From Epilithonimonas sp042695135 (GTDB lineage Bacteria; Bacteroidota; Bacteroidia; Flavobacteriales; Weeksellaceae), in assembly GCF_042695135.1 (NCBI RefSeq), contig NZ_CP170547.1, positions 1,736,001 to 1,800,000 of the forward strand: a stretch of 64,000 nucleotides of DNA, given 5' to 3'. The translations under genes were made by a program, and so were the position numbers. Under the pieces are notes generated by a model. The model had not been told where the DNA came from. It did not search any database and saw only the letters and a program-made list of their open reading frames with translations. Shown here in pieces: positions 15,964-24,558 of this stretch; within the stretch, counting starts at the first letter, position 1, and each line of letters opens with the position of its first letter.

Positions 15964-18792
15964 ATGAAGAATAATCAGGAATTTATCGAAATCTACGGTG
16001 CTCGAGAGCACAACCTCAAGAACATCACCGTCAAAATCCCACGCAACGAATTGGTGGTCATCACAGGACTTTCTGGAAGCGGAAAATCTTCCCTCGCATT
16101 TGATACGATTTTTGCGGAAGGGCAAAGGCGTTATATAGAGACATTTTCTGCGTATGCAAGGCAGTTTCTTGGCGGATTGGAACGTCCGGATGTTGACAAG
16201 ATTGAAGGTTTGTCACCCGTAATTGCCATCGAACAAAAAACGACCAACAAAAATCCACGTTCAACCGTTGGAACAATTACCGAACTTTATGACTATCTGA
16301 GACTTTTGTTCGCAAGGGTTTCCGATGCTTATTCAATGAGTTCTGGAAAACGTTTGGTGAGTTATACGGAAGACCAGATTCTTGAGACTATCAAGGAAAA
16401 CTTCAAAGGGAAAAAGGTCTATCTGATGGCGCCTGTTGTGCGTTCCAGAAAAGGACATTACCACGAATTGTTCATTCATCTTTCCAAAAAAGGTTATTCT
16501 CAGGCCAGAATCGACGGTGTTCTTCAGGACATCGAATACGATTTGAAACTCGACCGTTACAAAACCCACGATGTGGAAGTTGTGGTGGACAGATGGATTA
16601 TCGGAGAATCGGCGACGGAACTGAGAATGCAAAAATCCCTGAAAACCGCTTCTGATATGGGAGAAGGTTTGATTGCGATTCAGGAAATGGGAAGTGAAGA
16701 AATTCATTTTTTTTCTAAGAATTTGATGGACGATATTACGGGAGATTCGATGGCTTTGCCGGAACCGAATACGTTCTCATTCAACTCTCCAAAAGGAAGT
16801 TGTGAAACGTGCAAAGGTCTTGGAACGGTCAAAAAAGTAAACACCGACTATTTCGTCGAGAATGACAAACTGTCGATCAATCAAGGTGCGCTGTTGCCAC
16901 TTGAACAAATCAAATCCAACAAATGGATTCTTTCTCAGATTAAACTAATCTTGGAAGTTTTCGATTTGAGTTTGGCAACGCCTTTCAAAGATATTCCGAA
17001 AGAGGCTTTGGAATACATCTATTACGGTCATAACAAGGACATTACGAAGGAACTGAAACACGCCGGAATCTCAAAAAAGATTAAAATCAACTTCGAAGGT
17101 TTGGTTCATATTCTTGAGGAAATCGTTGACGAACGTGAAAATTACGACGCCGTTTTGGTCGAAAGAAATTTCACAACGGAAGAAGTTTGCCCGACTTGTA
17201 AAGGCGCGCGTCTTCGTCAGGAAAGTTTGAGTTTCAAGATTGATGGAAAAAATATTGCGGAAATCAACGGCCTTTCTTTATTAGATTTGAAGGAATGGTT
17301 GGCCGATGTGAAAGATACTTTCAGTGATAAAAATAAAATTATCGCTTACGAAATCCTTAGAGAAATCGAAACCAGATTGCAATTCCTTTTGGATGTCGGT
17401 TTGGATTATCTGAGTCTCAGCAGAAGCTCGAAAACCCTTTCTGGAGGCGAATCTCAGCGTATTCGTTTGGCGACACAAATTGGTTCTCAATTGGTCAACG
17501 TTCTTTATATTTTGGATGAGCCTTCAATTGGTCTTCATCAACGAGACAATGAAAGATTGATTAATTCCTTAAAACATCTTCGTGATATTGGGAATTCGGT
17601 TTTGGTGGTGGAGCACGATAAAGATATGATTCTGGAAGCAGACCACGTTTTGGATATTGGTCCGAGAGCGGGGAAATTCGGTGGCGAAATCCTTTGGCAA
17701 GGTCATCCGAAAGACATCAAAAAAGCTAATACCATCACAGCCGATTATCTGACTGGAAAACGGAAAATCGAAATTCCTGCAAAACGAAGAGCCGGAAACG
17801 GAAAATCAATTGTCCTGAAAGGCGCAACCGGAAACAACCTTAAGAATGTAAACCTCGAAATTCCATTAGGAAAATTGGTGGTCGTTTCAGGGATTTCCGG
17901 AAGTGGAAAATCGTCTTTGATTAACGGAACTTTATATCCAATTTTGAACCGCCATTTTTACAGAGCGATTCAGGAACCTTTGCCTTACAAAAGCATTGAA
18001 GGGATTGATAATATCGACAAAATCGTAGACGTTGACCAAAGTCCGATTGGCAGAACACCACGCTCAAATCCAGCGACTTACACGGGGATGTTCACCGATA
18101 TCCGTAATCTTTTTGCCGAATTGCCAGAGAGTAAAATCCGTGGTTACAAAGCCGGACGTTTCTCCTTCAATGTGAAAGGCGGACGTTGCGAAACCTGTCA
18201 GGGAGGCGGTTTGAAGGTGATTGAGATGAATTTCTTGCCCGATGTTTACGTTCATTGTGAAACCTGTCACGGGAAACGTTTCAACCGTGAAACTCTTGAA
18301 GTCCGTTACAAAGGAAAATCGATTTCTGATGTTTTGGATATGACAATTAACGAAGCGGTAGAATTCTTCCAGCCGATTCCTAAGATTTTCATTAAAGTGA
18401 AGACTTTACAGGACGTTGGTTTGGGTTACATTACAATCGGTCAGCAATCGACAACTTTGAGTGGAGGAGAAGCGCAGCGTGTCAAACTGGCAACGGAGCT
18501 TTCCAAAAGACAAACCGGAAACACACTTTATATTCTGGATGAACCAACAACCGGACTTCATTTTGAAGATGTGAAAGTTTTGATGGAAGCTATCAATCAA
18601 TTAGTAGAATTAGGAAATTCATTCATCATTATTGAGCATAATATGGATGTTATCAAATTGGCTGATCACATCATCGACGTCGGTCCTGAAGGTGGAAAAC
18701 ACGGCGGACAAATCATCGCCGAAGGAACGCCAGAGCAGATTATCAAGTCTAAGAAAAGTCTCACGGCTAAGTTTTTGAAGAAAGAGATGTAA
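15964..18792 (+). CDS. uvrA: Excinuclease ABC subunit UvrA
   Basis: 942 residues, full length for UvrA, the damage-recognition ATPase of nucleotide excision repair. It has two ABC ATPase halves: Walker A loops GLSGSGKSSLAFDT (~35-48) and GISGSGKSSLINGT (~645), signatures LSGGESQRIRLATQIGSQL and LSGGEAQRVKLATELSKRQT, and Walker B segments LYILDEPSIGLHQRD and LYILDEPTTGLHFED. Zinc modules CETCKGLG with CPTCKGARL, and CETCQGGG with CETCHGKRF, are intact. Terminated by a strong hairpin. Confidence 0.98.
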   Translation: MKNNQEFIEIYGAREHNLKNITVKIPRNELVVITGLSGSGKSSLAFDTIFAEGQRRYIETFSAYARQFLGGLERPDVDKIEGLSPVIAIEQKTTNKNPRSTVGTITELYDYLRLLFARVSDAYSMSSGKRLVSYTEDQILETIKENFKGKKVYLMAPVVRSRKGHYHELFIHLSKKGYSQARIDGVLQDIEYDLKLDRYKTHDVEVVVDRWIIGESATELRMQKSLKTASDMGEGLIAIQEMGSEEIHFFSKNLMDDITGDSMALPEPNTFSFNSPKGSCETCKGLGTVKKVNTDYFVENDKLSINQGALLPLEQIKSNKWILSQIKLILEVFDLSLATPFKDIPKEALEYIYYGHNKDITKELKHAGISKKIKINFEGLVHILEEIVDERENYDAVLVERNFTTEEVCPTCKGARLRQESLSFKIDGKNIAEINGLSLLDLKEWLADVKDTFSDKNKIIAYEILREIETRLQFLLDVGLDYLSLSRSSKTLSGGESQRIRLATQIGSQLVNVLYILDEPSIGLHQRDNERLINSLKHLRDIGNSVLVVEHDKDMILEADHVLDIGPRAGKFGGEILWQGHPKDIKKANTITADYLTGKRKIEIPAKRRAGNGKSIVLKGATGNNLKNVNLEIPLGKLVVVSGISGSGKSSLINGTLYPILNRHFYRAIQEPLPYKSIEGIDNIDKIVDVDQSPIGRTPRSNPATYTGMFTDIRNLFAELPESKIRGYKAGRFSFNVKGGRCETCQGGGLKVIEMNFLPDVYVHCETCHGKRFNRETLEVRYKGKSISDVLDMTINEAVEFFQPIPKIFIKVKTLQDVGLGYITIGQQSTTLSGGEAQRVKLATELSKRQTGNTLYILDEPTTGLHFEDVKVLMEAINQLVELGNSFIIIEHNMDVIKLADHIIDVGPEGGKHGGQIIAEGTPEQIIKSKKSLTAKFLKKEM

Positions 18793-18814
18793 AAATATTA
18801 ATCACGTATTAAGG

Positions 18815-18842
18815 AAAACCACAATGCAAATTGTGGTTTTTT
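18815..18842 (+). terminator. Intrinsic terminator of uvrA
   Basis: AAAACCACAA (18815-18824) and TTGTGGTTTT (18831-18840) pair perfectly, followed by TT. Confidence 0.88.
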
Positions 18843-18870
18843 ATTTATTTTTGAGGAAAACGAATACTTA

Positions 18871-19672
18871 ATGGAAAAACCAAAAGAAATTATTGCACTT
18901 GAAAAAGTATATGGTATTCAACTTCAGCAGACTTTTGATAAAGATGATATTTTGAATGGCGGTAGAAATAATTCATTTTTTCTAGATAAAAAAAGGTAAA
19001 GTTTTAGGTTTGAATCTTTCTAATAATAAAATAGATTCGATAAAAGGCTTTGAAAATTTAAAAGAATTACTCTACCTGAATTTATATAACAATTCAATCA
19101 TAGTCATTGAGAATCTACTGCAACTTTGTAAATTGGAAATTCTTATTCTCAGTCAAAACAAAATTGTGAAGCTGAACGAGATTTCTAATTTTAATTTAAA
19201 GATGTTAAATCTTACATCCAATCAAATTACTAAAGTAAAAGGACTTGAAAAGCTTAAAAATTTAGAAGAAATCTATTTAACATCAAATCGAATCAAAGAA
19301 ATTGATGGCTTTCAGAATCTGAGAAATCTAAAAATTTTAAAAATTGACTTTAATTATTTGACAGATGTAGATTTTCTGGCATTTAGTAATTGCAACTTTG
19401 AGGATTTAGACTTACGCAATAATTGGATTAAGAATATTAAGAATGTTGTAGTACTGAAGCAAATTAAACAAATAAATCTGAAGTTTAATCAAATAACAGA
19501 TATTGAAGAAATTAAAGAAATTATAAATTTTTCGGAAATAGATTTTATAAACGTTGAAGGAAATCCTTTTTTAGAGAACACTGGTTTAAAGTTGTACGGA
19601 TTCGGATATGAGAATCATCTAGAAGATTTACGCAAATATTTTCGTTCCCAAGGTCAAAAATTCAATCTTTGA
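18871..19672 (+). pseudogene. Leucine-rich-repeat protein gene broken by a one-base frameshift
   Basis: An ATG at 18871 opens a 42-codon frame (MEKPKEIIALEKVYGIQLQQ...) that stops with TAA at 18997. The LRR frame starts right there, one base out: after a run of seven A (18988-18994) GGT AAA GTT TTA GGT continues into LNLSNNKIDSIKGFENLKEL. Six A instead of seven would give one continuous ~266-residue protein. The downstream 220 residues (from a TTG at 19010) hold about eight 21-23-residue LRRs of the SDS22 type (LNLYNNSIIVIENLLQL, LNLTSNQITKVKGLEKL, IYLTSNRIKEIDGFQNL). No signal peptide. It may be a real pseudogene, a slippage site, or a sequencing error. Confidence 0.8.
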
Positions 19673-19809
19673 TAAATTTAAAAATTGCAAATCAATAAAG
19701 TAAATTCTAGAATTAAATTTTAATTCAAAATGTTAATTATACCAGCTAAATGTAAAATTACTTAATTCCGTCGTAATACTTTATAAATAAAACTTTAAAT
19801 CAATTGATT

Positions 19810-19985
19810 ATGGAAATGAAAATGAGTAGTAAAATAATTGCGTTATCAATATTTGTATTTTAATTTGTTAAGTGTAAACAATTTCAGGAATCTGAAAAAA
19901 ATATACGGAAGTGTTGCTTCGTTCAGAATATGCGTTTGAGAACTCAGGAAACTTTAAAAAAATAATTTTGACTTCACCACTACGG
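19810..19985 (+). pseudogene. Decayed partial copy of the small secreted-protein gene at 20784
   Basis: From the ATG at 19810 the DNA parallels 20784-20954: shared blocks include GTTATCAATATT-GTATTT, GAAAAAAATATAC, CAGGAA, and AATTTTGACTTCAC at the end. The copy has an early TAA (around 19861), small indels and missing segments, so it cannot make the protein. The bases before the ATG (AATCAATTGATTATG) also recur at 20689-20703. Confidence 0.75.
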
Positions 19986-20213
19986 ATTATAAATCCCATT
20001 TGCTTCCGTCAATATAACTGGTTTACCGTATGTCACAACAATCGTATGTTCGTGTTGTGTCATAAAACCGCCTTTGTTGGCAACCATCGTCCAGCCATCT
20101 TTTTGCGTGTCAGTAACCGTGGAAGTTGGTCTAATCGCAACTACAGAATTCTTCCTGAATCACTGTGCATTCTTCCGCATTCCGATTAATTCTGACTCGT
20201 TTGTGATAGACAT
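19980..20213 (-). pseudogene. Remnant of type I methionine aminopeptidase with internal deletion
   Basis: Minus-strand reading gives MSITNESELIGMRKNAQ, the usual N-terminus of flavobacterial methionine aminopeptidase, then a TGA stop, and soon after the enzyme's C-terminus: TDTQKDGWTMVANKGGFMTQ followed by HEHTIVVTYGKPVILTEANG and a stop at 19980. The roughly 200 residues between, with most metal ligands, are missing. The C-terminal HEHTIVVT matches the family's conserved end (Q-x-EHT). A nonfunctional relic, presumably of a second map copy. Confidence 0.82.
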
Positions 20214-20327
20214 TATGATTGTTTTTTGATTAATTAAAATCAAATTTATCGATTAAGAATTTACAAAACAAATTATTGCATCATGCTTCTGGTATCAAAT
20301 TTGTTTTTTCCGAATGAAAAATAAGAT

Positions 20328-20531
20328 ATGAAATCCATCAAAAATTTTTTAGCGATTGGTGTTTTTATACTCAGTTTTGCATCTTGTGCAGCACCGCCGA
20401 GACCACCAAAACCACCAACACCACCGAAACGTCCGGCTCACGCGCAAGCTAAACCAATGCCGCCGGGACAGGCAAAAAAAGTGTTTGCTATGAAATCAGC
20501 AAAACCATTTGCTCCGGGACAGAACAAGTAA
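20328..20531 (+). CDS. Small proline-rich lipoprotein
   Basis: 67 residues. Residues 1-19 are a lipoprotein signal with lipobox FASC (Cys20 after LSFAS). The mature part is short and extremely Pro/Lys-rich (PPRPPKPPTPPKRP, AKPMPPGQAKK, AKPFAPGQNK) with a loosely repeated PGQ motif. Such short basic tails are likely disordered and may touch peptidoglycan or the outer membrane. Not a recognised family. A terminator follows it. Confidence 0.7.
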   Translation: MKSIKNFLAIGVFILSFASCAAPPRPPKPPTPPKRPAHAQAKPMPPGQAKKVFAMKSAKPFAPGQNK

Positions 20532-20550
20532 ACTATCAAAATGAACATCA

Positions 20551-20589
20551 GAATTCCAGCTAGTAATTTTACTTTCTGGAATTTTTTTA
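20551..20589 (+). terminator. Intrinsic terminator of the proline-rich lipoprotein gene
   Basis: AATTCCAG (20552-20559) pairs with CTGGAATT (20576-20583), followed by TTTTT. Confidence 0.8.
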
Positions 20590-20688
20590 TTCTCCAATAT
20601 TAAATTTTAACCCTCAATGTTAATTTAATATGAACTAAATATTAAAATGTTGTAACTTTGTCTTTTAATTAGATAAATATTGACTTAA

Positions 20689-20760
20689 AATCAATTGATT
20701 ATGAAATCGCTGGTCGTAAATTCCTTAGAAATATAAAAATGACTGCGATTCTATAATGAC
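20689..20760 (+). other. Fragment related to the start regions of the 19810 and 20784 copies
   Basis: AATCAATTGATTATG (20689-20703) is identical to the segment at 19798-19812, and AAATATAAAAATGAC (about 20730) resembles the opening of the 20784 gene (GAATATAAAAATGACC). It looks like a third, very short remnant of the same tandem family. Confidence 0.55.
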
Positions 20761-20783
20761 ATTGATAAAAAAAATTTTACATT

Positions 20784-21179
20784 ATGAAACTGAATATAAA
20801 AATGACCGTGTTATCAATATTCGTATTTGCAGGACTTTTTTCTGTAACCAAAGCTCAGGATGCTGAGAAAAATATACAGGAAGTTGTCTTTAGCTCGGGT
20901 GATGGATTCGGGGAACTTAGGAAACTGGTAAAAGATAATTTTGACTTCACAGCTTCGGAATATAAAGAAGGCGTTATCAATTCTGATGTCAGATTCAGCC
21001 TTGCCGAGAACGGAAAAATTACCAACATCCGTGCAAACGGAGATTGTAAAAATGTAAGCAAAGAATTAGAAAATGTTCTTTCGCACCTTATTTATAAAGT
21101 GAATGTTGATAAACTGAACCAAAATATGATGGCTACGACTTACGTGATGCCTGTGAGCGTTACGATAGACAATAGATAA
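20784..21179 (+). CDS. Small secreted protein of unknown function, member of a local tandem family
   Basis: 131 residues with a clear signal peptide (KMTVLSIFVFAGLFSVTKAQ, cleavage near residue 24). The mature part has no membrane segment and looks alpha/beta (EVVFSSGDGFGELRKLVKDN, SDVRFSLAENGKITNIRANG, VMPVSVTID). The pattern of a short N-terminal helix, then V-x-F-x-L-x-E-x-G-K-I-x-x-I, recalls TonB-C-like or BON-like folds but I do not assign one. It is the only intact copy among three related stretches in 1.4 kb. Confidence 0.7.
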   Translation: MKLNIKMTVLSIFVFAGLFSVTKAQDAEKNIQEVVFSSGDGFGELRKLVKDNFDFTASEYKEGVINSDVRFSLAENGKITNIRANGDCKNVSKELENVLSHLIYKVNVDKLNQNMMATTYVMPVSVTIDNR

Positions 21180-21243
21180 ATGTTTAAATTGTTATTAAAG
21201 AAAGTCATATGCAGTTTTGTATATGGCTTTTTTGTGAATTATT

Positions 21244-21347
21244 GGGCGCCTTTATCCGTCTTCCACTCCCGCTTTTTTGTGCCATGGCTTTTCCATTGCT
21301 TACAAAAAGAGCTCCGTTCAAGCCGGGGCGCGCTTCGCAAAATAGAA
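21244..21347. repeat. GC-rich dispersed repeat, family 3
   Basis: GC-rich island in an AT-rich spacer, starting GGGCGCCTTTATCCGTCTTC and ending near GGGGCGCGCTTCGC. CGCTTTTTTGT (about 21269-21279) can pair with ACAAAAAGAGC (about 21302-21312). Short reading frames through it are not credible genes. Placement is approximate. Confidence 0.6.
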
Positions 21348-21434
21348 AATTTTGTTATTTAATTTTAGCATTACAATCCAATCAATTTTCTAATTTATCA
21401 AATCGAGTTTCAGAAAATTAAAGTTCAATTACAT

Positions 21435-21458
21435 TGTCAGGCCGAGCGGAGTCGAAGC
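21435..21458. repeat. REP-like element, family 1
   Basis: TTGTCAGGCCGAGCGGAGTC followed by GAAG, the inverse form of the CTTCGACTCCGCTC core. It lies in the 21180-21561 spacer, which otherwise holds only the family 3 repeat. Confidence 0.8.
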
Positions 21459-21561
21459 CTTCTCAACAGAAATAATCTTTTTCTCTATTTTCTTTCCTCT
21501 ACTTACAAAGGATTTTCTATATTTATGAACGAACAAACTGACAGAAATTAAACTCAATTTT

Positions 21562-22263
21562 ATGATCGATAAAAGAGTGAAAAACGCCGAAGAAGCGGTA
21601 AAAGATATACAAAACGGAATGACAATAATGCTCGGCGGATTTGGACTTTGCGGGATTCCGGAGAATTGCATTACAGAATTGGTAAAGAAAAATGTGACCG
21701 ATTTAACCTGCATTTCCAACAATGCCGGCGTTGACGATTTTGGTTTAGGATTATTACTTCAGAAAAAACAGATCAAAAAAATGATCTCTTCCTACGTTGG
21801 AGAAAACGCCGAATTCGAGCGCCAGATGCTTTCCGGCGAACTGGAAGTAGAACTCACACCACAAGGAACACTTGCCGAAAAATGTAGAGCAGCACAAGCC
21901 GGGATTCCTGCTTTTTATACGCCGGCAGGTTTTGGGACTGAGATTGCGGAAGGTAAAGAGGTAAAGGATTTTGATGGAAAACCGCACATTCTGGAACACG
22001 CCTACAAAGCAGAATTCTCCATCGTAAAAGCCTGGAAAGGCGATCACGCCGGGAATCTGATCTTCAAAGGTTCGGCCCGTAATTTTAATTTTCCAATGGC
22101 AGGCGCAGGAAAAATCACGATTGCAGAAGTGGAAGAATTGGTAGAACCGGGACAATTGAACCCAAACGAAATCCACATTCCGGGAATTATGATTCAAAGG
22201 ATTTTCCAGGGCGAGAATTATGAAAAGAGAATAGAGCAGAGGACTGTGAGGAAGAAAGCTTAA
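21562..22263 (+). CDS. scoA: 3-oxoacid (succinyl-CoA:acetoacetate) CoA-transferase subunit A
   Basis: 233 residues, family I CoA-transferase alpha subunit. Typical stretches: GMTIMLGGFGLCGIPENCIT at ~14-33, TCISNNAGVDDFGLGLLL, MISSYVGENAEFERQMLSGE, VELTPQGTLAEKCRAAQAGI and PAFYTPAGFGTEIAEGKEVK. The enzyme moves CoA between succinyl-CoA and acetoacetate. Its partner subunit B is normally the very next gene, but here lies 2.4 kb downstream at 24657, beyond a repeat array and an opposite ABC transporter gene. Its 3' end plus terminator is duplicated at 22619-22712. Confidence 0.92.
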   Translation: MIDKRVKNAEEAVKDIQNGMTIMLGGFGLCGIPENCITELVKKNVTDLTCISNNAGVDDFGLGLLLQKKQIKKMISSYVGENAEFERQMLSGELEVELTPQGTLAEKCRAAQAGIPAFYTPAGFGTEIAEGKEVKDFDGKPHILEHAYKAEFSIVKAWKGDHAGNLIFKGSARNFNFPMAGAGKITIAEVEELVEPGQLNPNEIHIPGIMIQRIFQGENYEKRIEQRTVRKKA

Positions 22264-22272
22264 GAAATACAG

Positions 22273-22308
22273 CCGTTTCATTTAAAATGAGACGGTTTTT
22301 GTTTTTTA
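22273..22308 (+). terminator. Intrinsic terminator of scoA
   Basis: CCGTTTCATTT (22273-22283) pairs with AAATGAGACGG (22285-22295) with one wobble, followed by a T-rich tract. Confidence 0.8.
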
Positions 22309-22375
22309 ATTCGAATGTAGTTCAAAAAAACTGATATATTATAATTTGCTGAATCCAGTATCGATGCGGGTTAAA

Positions 22376-22605
22376 CCTAACCGTTTACGCTACAGACGTA
22401 AAATTTTAGGCCTATCAGGGTAAACATTTAGGTTGTCGACGCAAAATTTTACGTCTCCGGGGGTAAACTTTTACGCTATGCAACCTAAAATTTTACGTCA
22501 TCAGGGTAAAATTTTACGTCTCTGGGGGTAAACTTTTACGTCATACAACCTAAAATTTTACGTCATTAAGGTAAAAGTTTAGGTTGTAAAGCCTAAAATT
22601 TTGGG
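22376..22605. repeat. Array A: 11 near-palindromic 14-bp cores at a 21-22 bp period
   Basis: Cores of the form ssTAAAnnTTTAss (for example GGTAAACTTTTACG, CCTAAAATTTTACG) start at 22376, 22397, 22419, 22440, 22462, 22484, 22505, 22527, 22549, 22570 and 22592. Every step is 21 or 22 bp (mean 21.6). Spacers are 7-8 bp and vary. Units 4-6 and 7-9 repeat as a 65-bp block. The array sits between the 3' ends of scoA and the ABC transporter. No reading frame or known element explains it. Confidence 0.9.
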
Positions 22606-22618
22606 TTTCCAATTTTTC

Positions 22619-22712
22619 AAGGTAAGAATTATGAGAATTAGGATAGAGCAGTGGACTGTTAGGGAAAAAATTTAAAAAACCGTCTTGTATAAACGAGACG
22701 GTTTTTTTATAT
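22619..22712 (+). repeat. Duplicated scoA 3' end plus terminator, on the far side of array A
   Basis: 22619-22712 parallels 22209-22308: shared stretches include AGAATTATGA, ATAGAGCAG, GGACTGT and the GACGGTTTTT arm of the terminator. The copy has diverged and is no longer coding. Array A lies exactly between the two copies. Confidence 0.8.
22675..22708 (-). terminator. Terminator between array A and the ABC transporter gene
   Basis: AAAACCGTCTTGT and ACGAGACGGTTTT form a strong hairpin with A- and T-tracts at either side; it probably serves the minus-strand ABC transporter and is derived from the duplicated scoA terminator. Confidence 0.75.
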
Positions 22713-22726
22713 TTTAATTCAATTAA

Positions 22727-24538
22727 TCAAATCTTCTCTATCGGCGCTTCCAAAGTTTTCCTCTCCCCAATCTGCTGTCTCCACATCGCATAATACAAAC
22801 CTTTTTCGGCAATCAGATTTTCGTGAGAACCAGTTTCTATCACTTGTCCGCGTTCTAAAACATAGATTCTGTCGGCGTGCATAATGGTGCTCAGTCTGTG
22901 TGCGATGAGAACGGTGATCTGTTCTTTCTGTTCAGAAATATCTTTGATGGTTGTTGTGATTTCTTCCTCAGTGATGCTGTCCAAAGCAGAAGTTGCTTCA
23001 TCAAAAATTAGCAAATGTGGTTGCCTGAGTAATGCTCTGGCAATGGCAATTCTCTGTTTTTCACCACCGCTTAATTTCAATCCGCCTTCGCCGATGACGG
23101 TTTCAATGCCTTTTTCGGCTCTTTCCAGTAATCCGGTACAGCTTGCTTTCTTCAAGGCAATTTGAATATCTTCTTCACTTGCATCCGGATTTACGAATAG
23201 AAGATTTTCTCTGATCGTCCCTGCAAAAAGTTGCGTATCCTGAGTCACAAATCCAATCTGATTTCTCAGTTCATCAAAATCGAATTCTTTTCCGTTGATC
23301 TCATTATAGAAAATATTCCCTTCCTGAGCGCGGTAAAGTCCGACCAGAAGTTTCACCAATGTACTTTTCCCGGATCCGCTTGGTCCGACAAAGGCAATCG
23401 TTTCACCATTTTTGACATCGAATGAAATGTTATTCAAAGCTTTATATTGCGCCGACTGATGTTTGAAAGAAACGTGTTTGAACTCCAGTTCCTCGATCGC
23501 ACCAATTTGTTTCGGTGTGAGAGGTTTTTCTTCCACCGGTTTTTTCATCAGATTATCGAAGTTTTTCAAAGATGCTTCGGCTTCACGATAAGAAATAATG
23601 ATATTCCCGATTTCCTGCATTGGCCCAAAAATGAAAAATCCGTAGAACATCAATGACAGATATTGTCCCGGCGTTACGATGTTTCTGAAAATCAAATATA
23701 ACAATGTCAATGTAATTAACTGTTGCAGAAAATTCACCATCGTTCCCTGAATAAAACTTAACGAGCGAATGCTTTTTACTTTCTTAAGTTCCAGTCCAAG
23801 GATTTTATAAGTGTTGTTATTCAGTCGTTTAACTTCCTGTTTTGTTAGTCCAAGACTTTTTACAATTTCGATATTTCGTAAACTTTCGGTGGTGCTTCCT
23901 GCCAGGCTTGTGGTTTCCGTAACAATCGTTTTCTGGATTATTTTAATCCTTTTACTTAATAGATTTGTGACGAATGCGATCAGGAAAATCCCGACAATAT
24001 AGACCGGCATAATCGACCAGTGCAGTCTGACCGCATAAACGGAAACGAAAATAATACTCACCAGAATCCCAAAAAATACATTAATGAAATTGGTAATAAA
24101 CTTCACCGAATCTTCCCGTACTTTAGTCAAAATAGATAAGGTTTCGCCACTTCTCTGATCTTCGAATTCCTGATAAGGCAACGCCATAGAATGCTGTAGA
24201 CCATCTGTAAAAATGTTGGCACCAAATTTCTGAGTGATCACATTCACCGTATAATCCTGAAAAGCTTTTGCAATCCTGCTGATCATCGCAGTTCCTATCA
24301 ATAATCCTAAAAAATAAAATGCACCGTGGTAAATATCGGTTCCATAGAGAAATTGATTTAAGTTTCTGGGAACGAGCTTTTCCTTATCAAAAAAGTTGGG
24401 ATGTGTGACCAGCTGATCAAGGATATTCCCTGTAATAGCCGGACTGAATAAAGAAAAAACCTGATTGATGGTTGCTAATAATAAAGAGGCAATGAGCAAC
24501 CATTTGTGTGGTTTGAGGTAATGTAATAGTGTTTTCAT
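22727..24538 (-). CDS. ABC transporter, fused permease and ATPase (exporter type)
   Basis: 603 residues. Six membrane helices occupy ~1-320 (SLLLATINQVFSLFSPAITG at the start), followed by the ATPase: Walker A VGPSGSGKSTLVKLLVG (~385), signature LSGGEKQRIAIARALL (~495), Walker B LLIFDEATSALD and switch His in LIAHRLSTI. This is the half-transporter layout of lipid/drug exporters such as MsbA-type proteins; the cargo is unknown. The ATG at 24538 is chosen because the -7 element TAAATTTG (24551-24558) overlaps an upstream ATG at 24553. It is inserted, opposite in direction, between scoA and scoB. Confidence 0.9.
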   Translation of the reverse strand: MKTLLHYLKPHKWLLIASLLLATINQVFSLFSPAITGNILDQLVTHPNFFDKEKLVPRNLNQFLYGTDIYHGAFYFLGLLIGTAMISRIAKAFQDYTVNVITQKFGANIFTDGLQHSMALPYQEFEDQRSGETLSILTKVREDSVKFITNFINVFFGILVSIIFVSVYAVRLHWSIMPVYIVGIFLIAFVTNLLSKRIKIIQKTIVTETTSLAGSTTESLRNIEIVKSLGLTKQEVKRLNNNTYKILGLELKKVKSIRSLSFIQGTMVNFLQQLITLTLLYLIFRNIVTPGQYLSLMFYGFFIFGPMQEIGNIIISYREAEASLKNFDNLMKKPVEEKPLTPKQIGAIEELEFKHVSFKHQSAQYKALNNISFDVKNGETIAFVGPSGSGKSTLVKLLVGLYRAQEGNIFYNEINGKEFDFDELRNQIGFVTQDTQLFAGTIRENLLFVNPDASEEDIQIALKKASCTGLLERAEKGIETVIGEGGLKLSGGEKQRIAIARALLRQPHLLIFDEATSALDSITEEEITTTIKDISEQKEQITVLIAHRLSTIMHADRIYVLERGQVIETGSHENLIAEKGLYYAMWRQQIGERKTLEAPIEKI

Positions 24539-24550
24539 AAGTGTAATCTG

Positions 24551-24558
24551 CAAATTTA
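24551..24558 (-). promoter_or_regulatory. -7 promoter element of the ABC transporter gene
   Basis: TAAATTTG on the minus strand (TAnnTTTG), leaving a leader of only about 8 bases before the ATG at 24538. Confidence 0.5.

Noticed and set aside
18988..18994. Programmed -1 ribosomal frameshift at the A7 run of the LRR gene.
   Set aside because: A -1 shift leads quickly to a stop; the frame is restored only by +1 or by loss of one A, so a standard slippery heptamer does not explain it.
21180..21421. Two overlapping plus-strand frames (60 and 70 codons) after the small secreted protein gene.
   Set aside because: Both run through the GC-rich family 3 repeat, have no recognisable start context and no protein-like composition.
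22376..22605. Array A as a CRISPR or TIGR-type guide array.
   Set aside because: Units of 21-22 bp with 7-8 bp spacers are far too short for CRISPR, and no cas gene or Nop-domain (Tas-like) protein is in the window.
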